Assembly (NCBI GenBank): GCA_023409955.1 | Contig: JAEYQQ010000077.1 | Location: 1 to 33,223, forward strand | DNA: 33,223 nt | Reading direction: 5' to 3' | DNA from: Bacillota bacterium | GTDB lineage: Bacteria > Bacillota > Clostridia > Christensenellales > Aristaeellaceae | Shown here: positions 24,956 to 32,418 of the stretch, piece by piece | Layout: the number at the start of each line of letters is the position of its first letter | Position numbering within the stretch: the stretch's first letter is position 1 | Program-made: the position numbers and the translations under genes | Notes under the pieces: model-generated | What the model was told of the DNA's origin: nothing | What the model saw: only the letters and a program-made list of their open reading frames with translations | Databases searched by the model: none

Positions 24956-25858
24956 CTATTCTTTGACTGCACCGATCATAACGCCCTGAACGAAATACCG
25001 CTGCAAAAAAGGATATACGATGATGATGGGGACGGTGGCAAAGACGATGGCTGCGGACTTGATGGTTTCGGAAAGAACCGCATTGCGCCCGCCTTCCACC
25101 ATATTCACCTGGGTATCGGTGCTGTTGAAGACCACCTGATACAACTTCATTTGCAAGGTGTAATACTTGGTGGAGTTAATGTAATAGCGCACATCCGCAA
25201 AGGAGTTCCACCGGGTCACCGCATAAAAAAGGCTAAGGGTGGCAATGGCGGCGGTGGATAGGGGAAGAACGACACGGATCAATATGCCCACATCGTTGCA
25301 GCCGTCCAGTGCCGCGGATTCCTCCAGGCTGTCGGGGATGCTGGAAAAAAAGTTGCGCAGGATGATGGTGTTGTAGGTGCTGATTAAAATGGGCAGTAGC
25401 AGGGCCAAGGGCTTGTCGATGAGGTTCAGCTGTTTGATCCATAAATATTCCGGGATGATACCGCCGGAAAAGTACATAGGAACCAAAATATAGGCCATGA
25501 GCCATTTCCGGCCCGGGAGTTGGGTCTTGCTCAAGGGATAGGCCAACAAGATGGTGCCGAACATGGCAAAGACGGTATAAGCAGCCGTCAAAAGTACGGA
25601 AAAGACCAGGGACGTTTGCATGCCTTGATCCATAAATACGGAGATGTAGGCGCTGAAATCCAAACTTACTGGCCAGAGGGATACCTTGTTGGCCAGTACG
25701 GCCTCCCGTCCGCTCATGGAGAGCGCTACCATGTGGATCAGGGGAATGATGCAGACCAGTACGCAGAAGATGACCACCGCATAGATGAAGATGGCGGAGC
25801 CCATATACTGCCTTCCCTTGGCGATGCCGGGCCGTTTGCCTGTTTGTGCGCTTACCAT
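24956..25858 (-). CDS. Carbohydrate ABC transporter permease, YtcP/MalG-type
   Basis: A 300-aa inner-membrane permease with six predicted TM helices: near 20-40, then through the 80-230 region, with the last near 265-285. The cytoplasmic coupling loop has the EAA signature in the form SLEESAALDGCNDVGILIRVVLP (near 190-212), which would contact the ATPase. The ATG at 25858 overlaps the stop of the lplB-like gene by 7 nt, so the two membrane subunits are translationally coupled. The binding-protein gene begins 64 nt downstream. No ATPase is encoded in the operon. Confidence 0.93.
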   Translation of the reverse strand: MVSAQTGKRPGIAKGRQYMGSAIFIYAVVIFCVLVCIIPLIHMVALSMSGREAVLANKVSLWPVSLDFSAYISVFMDQGMQTSLVFSVLLTAAYTVFAMFGTILLAYPLSKTQLPGRKWLMAYILVPMYFSGGIIPEYLWIKQLNLIDKPLALLLPILISTYNTIILRNFFSSIPDSLEESAALDGCNDVGILIRVVLPLSTAAIATLSLFYAVTRWNSFADVRYYINSTKYYTLQMKLYQVVFNSTDTQVNMVEGGRNAVLSETIKSAAIVFATVPIIIVYPFLQRYFVQGVMIGAVKE

Positions 25859-26784
25859 AAGCCGCCCTCCCCCATGCGCTTGGCGCTTTGGTTGGCGATG
25901 ATCAGAAAGGCCATGTTCACAACGGAGCCAAACATGCCTACCCCCGTAGCAAAGGAGTACCTGGCGTTTTTTATGCCCATTTTATACACGAAGGTAGATA
26001 TGACCTCCGAGGTGTTTAATACCATATCATTGCCCATTACAAAGGGGCGTTCAAAGCCGATGGATACCATCTGCCCAAGGCGCAGGATCAGCATTACCAC
26101 GATAGTGGGGGTAATGCAGGGAATGGTGACGTGGAATATACGGCGCCAGCGCCCGCAGCCGTCTACTTCGGCAGCCTCGTACAGTTCCGGATTGACGCCG
26201 GAGATGGCTGCCAGATAAATGATGGTGCCCCAGCCTGCGCTTTGCCAGATGCCAACACCTACATAGACTGCCACCCAGTTGCCCTCGTGCATCAAAAAGT
26301 TGACGGGGCTTCCGGTTAACGCGGTCACAAGGTGGTTCATCAGGCCGTTGCTGGAGAATATTTGATTGACGATGCCACCAATGATGATCCAGGACAGGAA
26401 GTGAGGCAGGTACAGAATGGTCTGTGAAATGCGCTTTACACGCATGGACCGCATTTCATACAGCAGTATGGCCAAAAAGATGGGTATGGGGAAACCGAAA
26501 ATCAAATCCAGGCCGTTTAATACGACGGTGTTTTTCAGCGCCAGCCAGAATTTGGAGTAGGAGAAGATTTCCTTAAAAACGGCAAAGCCATTCCATTCGC
26601 TGGCCCACATGCCCTTGAAAATGTTAAAATTCTTGAAAGCCACTTGCAGACCCGTTAAAGGGGCATACCGAAAAATCAGGTATTGAATCAGCGGCAGCAA
26701 TAACATCAGATACAGATATTTGTTGCGATAAATGCGTTTGAGTAGCCGATTTCCCTTACCGGGCGCTTTCGCGTCCATTAACAC
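25852..26784 (-). CDS. Carbohydrate ABC transporter permease, LplB/MalF-type
   Basis: A 310-aa inner-membrane permease, partner of the YtcP-type subunit. A basic N-terminus precedes the first TM (near 25-42), typical of LplB. The EAA coupling loop reads ELYEAAEVDGCGRWRRIFHVTIP near 205-228. The start is GTG at 26784, with AAGGAGG 9 nt upstream, or the ATG two codons later. It is the first gene of the five-gene minus-strand operon and diverges from the AraC regulator. Confidence 0.93.
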   Translation of the reverse strand: MLMDAKAPGKGNRLLKRIYRNKYLYLMLLLPLIQYLIFRYAPLTGLQVAFKNFNIFKGMWASEWNGFAVFKEIFSYSKFWLALKNTVVLNGLDLIFGFPIPIFLAILLYEMRSMRVKRISQTILYLPHFLSWIIIGGIVNQIFSSNGLMNHLVTALTGSPVNFLMHEGNWVAVYVGVGIWQSAGWGTIIYLAAISGVNPELYEAAEVDGCGRWRRIFHVTIPCITPTIVVMLILRLGQMVSIGFERPFVMGNDMVLNTSEVISTFVYKMGIKNARYSFATGVGMFGSVVNMAFLIIANQSAKRMGEGGLW

Positions 26785-26865
26785 AAGCCGTCCCCTCCTT
26801 TTTTTAAGAGCCGGGCCACAAGATTTGATTTACGTTGCATCGGGCGTCTGCCCTGTTCTTGTTTG

Positions 26866-26894
26866 ATCATATTGCACAATTTCGTCAAAGTAAA
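26866..26894 (-). promoter_or_regulatory. Promoter of the lplB importer operon
   Basis: On the minus strand TTTACT (26894-26889), a 17-nt spacer and TATGAT (26871-26866). It lies next to the AraC promoter, so one regulator bound between them could control both directions. Confidence 0.5.
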
Positions 26895-26907
26895 TTGAAA
26901 ATATTGC

Positions 26908-26936
26908 TTGATATATTGAAAAAATTGATATATTAT
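26908..26936 (+). promoter_or_regulatory. Promoter of the AraC-type regulator, with a direct repeat
   Basis: TTGATA (26908-26913), a 17-nt spacer and TATTAT (26931-26936) form a sigma-70-type promoter starting near 26943. The promoter is overlaid by two perfect copies of TTGATATATT at 26908-26917 and 26925-26934, 17 bp apart. AraC-family proteins commonly bind such tandem sites, so autoregulation and control of the divergent operon are plausible. Confidence 0.55.
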
Positions 26937-26959
26937 CCTTGCATAAGGAAGTGATCGAA

Positions 26960-27850
26960 TTGAATAATGGGTCGGCATGGGACATATTGAACCCTATGCA
27001 GGATGAGCGGGAGTATGAGCTTTACCATCATTTCAGCCACCGCAGGAAGACGCCGGAATTTCATAGCCATGACTTTTACGAAATATACTTCTTTATCTCA
27101 GGAGATGTCTCATTTTACATAGAGGAATATGCATGCCGCATGAAGCCCAATGATGTGGTGATTGTGCCACCGGGCCGCATGCACCGGGCCTATTTTCAAA
27201 ATCCGGAAGCGTATTATGAACGCATGTTTATCTATATCAGCAAAAGCGCACTTAGGGATATGGGGGTTAATGATTTTTCCATTCTGGATATCATCGATGA
27301 AAGGGTTGCCCGCGGTATTTTTTGCCACTCTCTGTCGGACAAGGATTTTCATGCCTTCCTGCAAGTTATCAGCGAAATCATATCCAATGAGGTTGGTGCT
27401 CCGCCGTATCAGCGGCTGATTAACCGATGCAAGCTGACGATGATGCTGACACGGATGTGTGAGCTTTTTAGCCAAACCGAGGAAGAGCCAAGCTCTCCTT
27501 CGGTCAAAAGGGTGGCGGCTGTCATTGCTTATATTAATGAACGCATCAGCCAGGATCTTTCTTTAGATGAGCTAAGCAGCCAGTTTTTTATCAGCAAATA
27601 CCATCTGATTCGGGAGTTTAAAAGCTATACCAACAAGTCGGTATACCAGTACATTGTTGCCAAACGTATTATACAGGCCAAGTTGTTGATGCAATCGGGG
27701 ATCCATCCGACAGATGTGTATTTAAAGTGCGGATTTCGGGAGTATTCCAGCTTCTTCAAGGCATTTAAAAAAGAAACGGATATGTCACCCCAGCAGTACT
27801 TGGCATGTTTGGGGGTTGGCGCCAGGCGGATGGAAAGACAGACGGTATAA
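26960..27850 (+). CDS. AraC-family transcriptional regulator with cupin sensor domain
   Basis: A 296-aa DNA-binding regulator. The N-terminal half is a cupin-like ligand-binding domain (HSHDFYEIYFFISG and VIVPPGRMHR motifs in the first 80 residues). The C-terminal 100 residues hold the two helix-turn-helix motifs of the AraC fold (LSLDELSSQFFISKYHLIREFK and the DVYLKCGFREYSSFFKAFKK segment, ending MSPQQYL). The start is TTG at 26960, with AAGGAA and a 9-nt spacer. A TTG at 26939 lies upstream of the predicted transcription start and is rejected. It diverges from the lplB importer operon and is the obvious candidate activator of it, probably responding to the imported sugar. Confidence 0.9.
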   Translation: MNNGSAWDILNPMQDEREYELYHHFSHRRKTPEFHSHDFYEIYFFISGDVSFYIEEYACRMKPNDVVIVPPGRMHRAYFQNPEAYYERMFIYISKSALRDMGVNDFSILDIIDERVARGIFCHSLSDKDFHAFLQVISEIISNEVGAPPYQRLINRCKLTMMLTRMCELFSQTEEEPSSPSVKRVAAVIAYINERISQDLSLDELSSQFFISKYHLIREFKSYTNKSVYQYIVAKRIIQAKLLMQSGIHPTDVYLKCGFREYSSFFKAFKKETDMSPQQYLACLGVGARRMERQTV

Positions 27851-27859
27851 GGACAAAAA

Positions 27860-27886
27860 ACCGCCGGATGGTTTTAATCCGGCGGT
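27860..27886 (+). terminator. Hairpin after the AraC gene
   Basis: A perfect 10-bp stem, ACCGCCGGAT (27860-27869) with ATCCGGCGGT (27877-27886), and a 7-nt loop, 10 nt past the stop codon. It has no T run on the plus strand, although it is preceded by six A residues, so it would look more like a terminator in the reverse direction. An imperfect terminator for the AraC gene is the simplest reading. Confidence 0.55.
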
Positions 27887-27934
27887 ACGGTATCATAAAG
27901 GCTGAAAAATCCATATGAGGTGTTTTCCTGTTTA

Positions 27935-27943
27935 TGATATACT
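27935..27943 (+). promoter_or_regulatory. Extended -10 promoter for the ArsR-type regulator
   Basis: TG-A-TATACT is a near-consensus extended -10 element with no clear -35. Transcription would start near 27950, about 70 nt before the gene. Confidence 0.45.
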
Positions 27944-28019
27944 GTAAATCAGCAATTCGTTTACATAACGCCGGGTGTCAGGCCCGTGCTTCATGCTACA
28001 TACATTGGAGGGTGAGGTC

Positions 28020-28997
28020 ATGGAGGAATCATCCCTTAGGGGAACAAAGCACATGCGGCTGTCGATTGACGATCCGGAAAGGCTGTGCCAGGTGACACGG
28101 GCGCTTTCTAACCCGGTGCGGCTGCAGATACTAAAGCTGCTGGGAAAAAAATCGATGCAGAGCGTTAATGATCTGGCTGCTGCCATCAATGAGCCGGTAT
28201 CCACAGTGGCACTGGCCATTCGCATTCTGGAAGAGGCAGGGTTGATCAATACGGAAAGCATGCCCGGTATCCGGGGGATGCTGAAGCTGTCGTCCCGCAA
28301 GATCGATTCCCTGAGCGTGGATCTGCTGCCACTGGAAGAGCACAAGGGCAATGTATTATCGATACACATGCCGGTGGGAGGATACAGCAGGGTAGGGCGT
28401 ATCAAACCCACCTGCGGCCTGGCCGGACACAACGCCATGATCGGGGAGGACGACAACACCCGGACATTTTACCATCATGATCGGTTTAGTGCTCAGCTTT
28501 TGTGGTTCCGCCAAGGATTTGTGGAATACATGTTCAGTGTATTAAAAATAGAAGATATCGAAGTGGATTGGGTAGAGCTTTCTTTTGAAGCCTGCTCCGA
28601 AGCGCCCATGTACCGGGACCCGTGGAAGAGTGATATCCGCGTATCCATCAACGGGAAGGTCCTTGGCACCTGGACCAGCCCCTGCGATTGCGGTGAGCAC
28701 AGGGGTCGCCTGAATCCCCCCTGGTGGTCTGACCTTTCCACCCAGCATGGTTTTTTGAAAACCTGGCGGGTGGACAATAGGGGGAGCTATCTGGACAACA
28801 TGTACATATCTGCCACCACGCTTGAGGAGCTTCATCTTTTTGCGCAGGACGCCATCACTGTGCGCATTGAAGTGCCGGAGGATGCGGAGAATGTGGGCGG
28901 TATCAATTTGTTTGGCCAGCAGTTCGGTGATTTCCCCCAGGACATTGTGCTGCAGGTAGGTTATCATATGAAAGAACTGAATACAACAAAGGTATAA
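28020..28997 (+). CDS. ArsR-type winged-helix regulator with large C-terminal domain
   Basis: A 325-aa regulator. Residues 15-90 form an ArsR-type winged helix (ALSNPVRLQILKLLGKKSMQ, then VNDLAAAINEPVSTVALAIRILEEAGLI). The remaining 230 residues are not a metal-sensing ArsR domain. They are rich in aromatic and beta-prone segments such as DIRVSINGKVLGTW, CDCGEHRGRLNPPWW and GGINLFGQQFGDFPQDIVL, and may form a carbohydrate-binding beta-sandwich (inference). No metal-binding ELCVCDL-like motif is present. GGAGG 8 nt before the ATG at 28020 supports that start over a GTG at 27975. It lies 259 nt upstream of the GH2 gene and is the likely sensor for that operon. Confidence 0.82.
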   Translation: MEESSLRGTKHMRLSIDDPERLCQVTRALSNPVRLQILKLLGKKSMQSVNDLAAAINEPVSTVALAIRILEEAGLINTESMPGIRGMLKLSSRKIDSLSVDLLPLEEHKGNVLSIHMPVGGYSRVGRIKPTCGLAGHNAMIGEDDNTRTFYHHDRFSAQLLWFRQGFVEYMFSVLKIEDIEVDWVELSFEACSEAPMYRDPWKSDIRVSINGKVLGTWTSPCDCGEHRGRLNPPWWSDLSTQHGFLKTWRVDNRGSYLDNMYISATTLEELHLFAQDAITVRIEVPEDAENVGGINLFGQQFGDFPQDIVLQVGYHMKELNTTKV

Positions 28998-29064
28998 AAA
29001 AATTATACTAAAATTCCGCTTAATTAGACATGGCGATAGCTTAACTGTAGTAAACTTAAAGCTA

Positions 29065-29094
29065 TTGACATACATGCACCGCTGATGATATGCT
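29065..29094 (+). promoter_or_regulatory. Promoter of the GH2-transport operon
   Basis: Perfect TTGACA (29065-29070), an 18-nt spacer and TATGCT (29089-29094), with a TG one base before the -10. The start would be near 29101, giving a leader of about 155 nt that includes a TGTACT/AGTACA hairpin at 29132-29157. Confidence 0.65.
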
Positions 29095-29116
29095 ATAAGC
29101 ACCAAACAGCGGTGCA
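29075..29116 (+). promoter_or_regulatory. 10-bp inverted repeat straddling the GH2 promoter -10
   Basis: TGCACCGCTG (29075-29084) and its exact complement CAGCGGTGCA (29107-29116) flank the -10 element and the predicted start point. Arm centres are 32 bp apart, about three helical turns, so both face the same side of the DNA. The left arm lies upstream of the predicted start, so this is a DNA site and not an RNA hairpin. It probably binds a repressor or activator of the operon. Confidence 0.6.
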
Positions 29117-29256
29117 AATTTTATGCAATTATGTACTGCGACTGTTTCGGAAGTACAAGAATTTTGTATTTTATTCCAAAGATGCACGATGCTTAAGTGC
29201 AATAATTTTGGATGAAATATGTATTTTGTGTACTCAAAATGCTCTTGGAGGATATT

Positions 29257-31056
29257 ATGTCAGACATCATCCCCATTCCTCGCCCGGAACATCCTCGCCC
29301 AGACTTTGTGCGTGATACGTACATGAATCTAAACGGCGAATGGCAGTTTGCCTTTGACGACAGCAACGAGGGTTTAAAAAAGCGCTGGTTCGCACCCGTT
29401 TATGAGCTTTCCCAAAAGATTATTGTTCCCTTCTGCTATCAGTCCAAGCTCAGCGGCATCTGCACGGAAGAGATCCATCCAATTTTATGGTACCGCCGCA
29501 GTTTTGAAGTGCCCCAGGAAATGCGGGGGAAACGGATTTTTATCCGCTTTGGCGCCGTGGATTTTTCCTGCCGGGTATTCATCAATGGCCAGCAGGCCGG
29601 TGAGCACAAGGGCGGCTACACCCCTTTTACCATTGAGGCAACGCATCTTTTGAAAAAGGGTGAAAATGACCTGTGCCTAAGGGTGGAAGACAGGCATGAC
29701 TGCACACAGCCCCGCGGCAAGCAATACTGGGACAAAGGCTTGATGGGCTGCTGGTACACCCCGGTCAGCGGCATCTGGCAGACGGTATACATGGAAGCGG
29801 TAGGGGAGTATGCCCTGAGCCAGATCCATGTGACGCCGGATATCGACAAGAACCTTGCCACCATTGAGCTGGCGCTGGATGAATTCCCCGCCGACAAGGT
29901 ATCGGTGGATGTGACGGTATCCTTTAAGGAGAAGGTCATTAAGCACCTGGTCATCGACACCGTGGACCGCCAGGTTCGCATACCGGTGGACATGATCAAC
30001 AAGGGCGATTTGGAACCGGTGCGCCTGTGGCGGCCCGGCGAGCCAAACCTGTATGACCTGTCTATACGCATATATGCTAACGGCAAGGAGACCGACCATG
30101 TAAATTCCTACTTTGGTATGCGCAAAGTAGAAGTGAGACACGGCCAGATCCTATTGAACAACTCGCCGCTGTATCAGCGTTTGATCCTGGACCAGGGCTA
30201 CTGGCCGGAATCCTTGATCACCCCGCCCAGTGACGAAGCCATTAAAAAGGATATTGAATACACCCTGGCCTTTGGCTTCAACGGTGCCCGCAAGCATCAA
30301 AAGCTGGAAGACCCCAGGTATTACTACTGGGCTGACAAAATGGGCCTCATCGTTTGGGGCGAAGTGCCCTCTCCCTATGATTTTGCCGATGAAACCATCC
30401 GCAATCTTTCGGAAACCTTCCTGGGCTTCATCGACCGGGATTTCAACCATCCCTCCATCATTGCCTGGGTGCCCATGAATGAAAGCTGGGGCGTAAGGCA
30501 GATTTACACCGACAAGCGCCAGCAGGCCACCGGCCGGATGCTCTACCACATGGGCAAGGCTGCAGATGGCACCCGCCTGATCTCCAGCAACGATGGCTGG
30601 GAGCAGGTGACCACCGACATCAGCGCGCTGCATGACTATGCCGCTGATAAAGAGGTAATGGCCAAGCATTTTGAAAGCCGAGAAGTGGTGGAAAAAACCT
30701 CCTGCGACTGGCGCATGGCTTTTGCCCAGGGTGAAACACCCACTGGAGAAGAAGCCTTCATGGTTACCGAATACGGCGGCATTGCCTTTAACACCATCGG
30801 TGCACAAGGTGAAATGGGCGGTATGGAAACCTGGGGCTACCATGACAAGGTAACGGATGAGGGAGAATTCTTAAAGCGTTTCAAGGGCGTTACCGACGCA
30901 GTGCTGGAACTGCCCTATTGCCAAGGCTACTGCTATACGCAATTGACCGACGTCATGCAGGAGATCAACGGCCTGCTGATGCCTGACCGCACCCCAAAGG
31001 TGGAACCGGAAAAAATTCGCGCCCTGGTGAAAAACGCACTGGGACGCAACGGCTGA
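29257..31056 (+). CDS. Glycoside hydrolase family 2 (beta-galactosidase/glucuronidase-like)
   Basis: A 599-aa retaining beta-glycosidase of family GH2, without signal peptide and so cytoplasmic. The N-terminal sugar-binding jelly roll (about 20-180, with WYRRSFEVP and FINGQQAGEHKGGYTPF) is followed by an immunoglobulin-like domain (about 185-275). The TIM barrel carries acid/base Glu409 in WVPMNESWG and nucleophile Glu505 in VTEYGG. At about 600 residues it is the short form, closer to glucuronidase-like GH2 than to 1000-residue LacZ. Beta-galactosidase, glucuronidase, mannosidase and arabinosidase activities all occur in this family, so the substrate is open. GGAGG with a 6-nt spacer fixes the ATG at 29257. 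It is the first gene of an operon with a binding protein and permease. Confidence 0.92.
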   Translation: MSDIIPIPRPEHPRPDFVRDTYMNLNGEWQFAFDDSNEGLKKRWFAPVYELSQKIIVPFCYQSKLSGICTEEIHPILWYRRSFEVPQEMRGKRIFIRFGAVDFSCRVFINGQQAGEHKGGYTPFTIEATHLLKKGENDLCLRVEDRHDCTQPRGKQYWDKGLMGCWYTPVSGIWQTVYMEAVGEYALSQIHVTPDIDKNLATIELALDEFPADKVSVDVTVSFKEKVIKHLVIDTVDRQVRIPVDMINKGDLEPVRLWRPGEPNLYDLSIRIYANGKETDHVNSYFGMRKVEVRHGQILLNNSPLYQRLILDQGYWPESLITPPSDEAIKKDIEYTLAFGFNGARKHQKLEDPRYYYWADKMGLIVWGEVPSPYDFADETIRNLSETFLGFIDRDFNHPSIIAWVPMNESWGVRQIYTDKRQQATGRMLYHMGKAADGTRLISSNDGWEQVTTDISALHDYAADKEVMAKHFESREVVEKTSCDWRMAFAQGETPTGEEAFMVTEYGGIAFNTIGAQGEMGGMETWGYHDKVTDEGEFLKRFKGVTDAVLELPYCQGYCYTQLTDVMQEINGLLMPDRTPKVEPEKIRALVKNALGRNG

Positions 31057-31117
31057 TAAGGCCGCGTAAATCAGGTAATATCGCCGTAAGGCGGTAGATA
31101 ATAAAGGAGGATCACCC

Positions 31118-32338
31118 ATGAAAAAGACCCTGGCATTGATTCTATCCATGTTGCTGGTTCTGGCAATGGTGCCTGCTTCCTTGGCTGAAGCCACTGTTGA
31201 ACTGGACTTCTGGACCGTGTTCACCGGCGAAGACGGCGTAAACATGGATCAGTTGGTTGCCAATTTCAACGAAGCCAACCCCGGTATCAAAGTCAACCAC
31301 ATGAAGATGGACGCTTCTGACCTGTACACCAAGGCTCCCTTGGCTGTTACCTCCGGCGAAGGCGTTCCGGACGTAGCTGTTGTGCACGCTGAGCGTATTG
31401 CCCAGTTCGTAAAGGACGGCATCGTGATGCCCTTCAACGATGTGCTTGCCAATGGCGACTTCGCTGCCGAACAGTACATGTCCGCCGGCTGGAACCTAGG
31501 CGAAATCGAAGGCACCCGTTACTCCCTGCCCCTGGACGTTCACTCCTGGGTGCTGTATGTGAACCTGGACCTGTTGGCCCAGTATGACCTGGAAACCCCC
31601 GTATTGGAAGACGGCATTGTCACCTGGGATGAGGTGAAGGCTGTTTCCGAAAAGGCCAAGGCTGACGAAATCACCGGTATCGGCCTGACCTGGAACCGCC
31701 CCTACCTGCTGTCCATGTACTATCAGCTGGGCGGCGTGCTCTCCGAAGACGGCACCAACGCTACCTTGAACAACGACAAGTTCATCAAGGTTCTGGATGA
31801 CCTGAAGGAAATGCACGATGCTGGCCTGACCACCGTTGACGGTGATGATCCCTTTGCTGGCTTGTTCGTTTCCGGCATGGAAGTGTTCTGCCCCGAAGGC
31901 ATCTGGATGAACAACGGCCTGAAAGGCGTTGACTTCAACTACACCATGGCCATCTTCCCCCAGTATGATGCATCCAACGTGAAGTTCTGGGCATCTTCTC
32001 ACCAGTTTGTGGAATTCAAGAAGGAAACCACTCCCGAAAAGCAGGCTGCTATCGCTAAGTTCCTGCAGTATGTTCGCGACAACTCCATGCTCTGGGCTGA
32101 AGCCGGCCAGACCGTTGCTTCCCTGAAGCTGTTGGAAGACCCCGCCTACCAGGATATGAAGCAGGCCTTCCTGGCCAACTATGCCGAGAGCATGGTCGTT
32201 TCCGACTTCATCAACTACGGCCTGACCGTGGACATCCTGGACCCCATGGGCTGGGAAAGCGTATTCGGCCGCATGACCTCTACGGATTATGTGACCGCTC
32301 TGCAGCAGAAGGTTGACGAGAAGATCGCCGCCAAATAA
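31118..32338 (+). CDS. Extracellular sugar-binding protein of ABC transporter
   Basis: A 406-aa family 1 solute-binding protein. Residues 1-23 form a Sec signal peptide (MKKTLALILSMLLVLAMV..., likely cut after ASLA). No lipobox cysteine is present in the signal region. The mature protein begins with the ELDFWTVFTGEDG strand and FNEANPGIKV typical of UgpB/MalE-like proteins. AAAGGAGG 7-8 nt upstream gives strong translation. Codons are markedly biased (CTG, TTC, AAC, GAC, ACC dominate) compared with neighbours, a sign of very high expression. It follows the GH2 gene by 61 nt, which contain a small CGCC-GTAA-GGCG hairpin, and precedes a permease. The ligand is unknown, possibly an oligosaccharide cleaved by the GH2 enzyme. 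Confidence 0.93.
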   Translation: MKKTLALILSMLLVLAMVPASLAEATVELDFWTVFTGEDGVNMDQLVANFNEANPGIKVNHMKMDASDLYTKAPLAVTSGEGVPDVAVVHAERIAQFVKDGIVMPFNDVLANGDFAAEQYMSAGWNLGEIEGTRYSLPLDVHSWVLYVNLDLLAQYDLETPVLEDGIVTWDEVKAVSEKAKADEITGIGLTWNRPYLLSMYYQLGGVLSEDGTNATLNNDKFIKVLDDLKEMHDAGLTTVDGDDPFAGLFVSGMEVFCPEGIWMNNGLKGVDFNYTMAIFPQYDASNVKFWASSHQFVEFKKETTPEKQAAIAKFLQYVRDNSMLWAEAGQTVASLKLLEDPAYQDMKQAFLANYAESMVVSDFINYGLTVDILDPMGWESVFGRMTSTDYVTALQQKVDEKIAAK

Positions 32339-32353
32339 GGGTATCTACTATCC

Positions 32354-32382
32354 GGGACGCCGGGGCTTTCATCCGGCGTCCC
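32354..32382 (+). other. Stem-loop between binding-protein and permease genes
   Basis: A perfect 10-bp stem, GGGACGCCGG (32354-32363) with CCGGCGTCCC (32373-32382), with a 9-nt loop and a CT-rich but not T-only tail. It starts 15 nt after the stop codon. Its position suits partial termination or 3' stabilisation, so the binding protein is made in excess over the permease. Confidence 0.6.
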
Positions 32383-32418
32383 CTCTTCACATCTTGAAGC
32401 AGTGAAGGAGAAATGACA

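Noticed and set aside
30151..30843. 230-codon minus-strand open frame
   Set aside because: Antisense to the GH2 catalytic barrel, where both catalytic glutamates are in the plus-strand frame.
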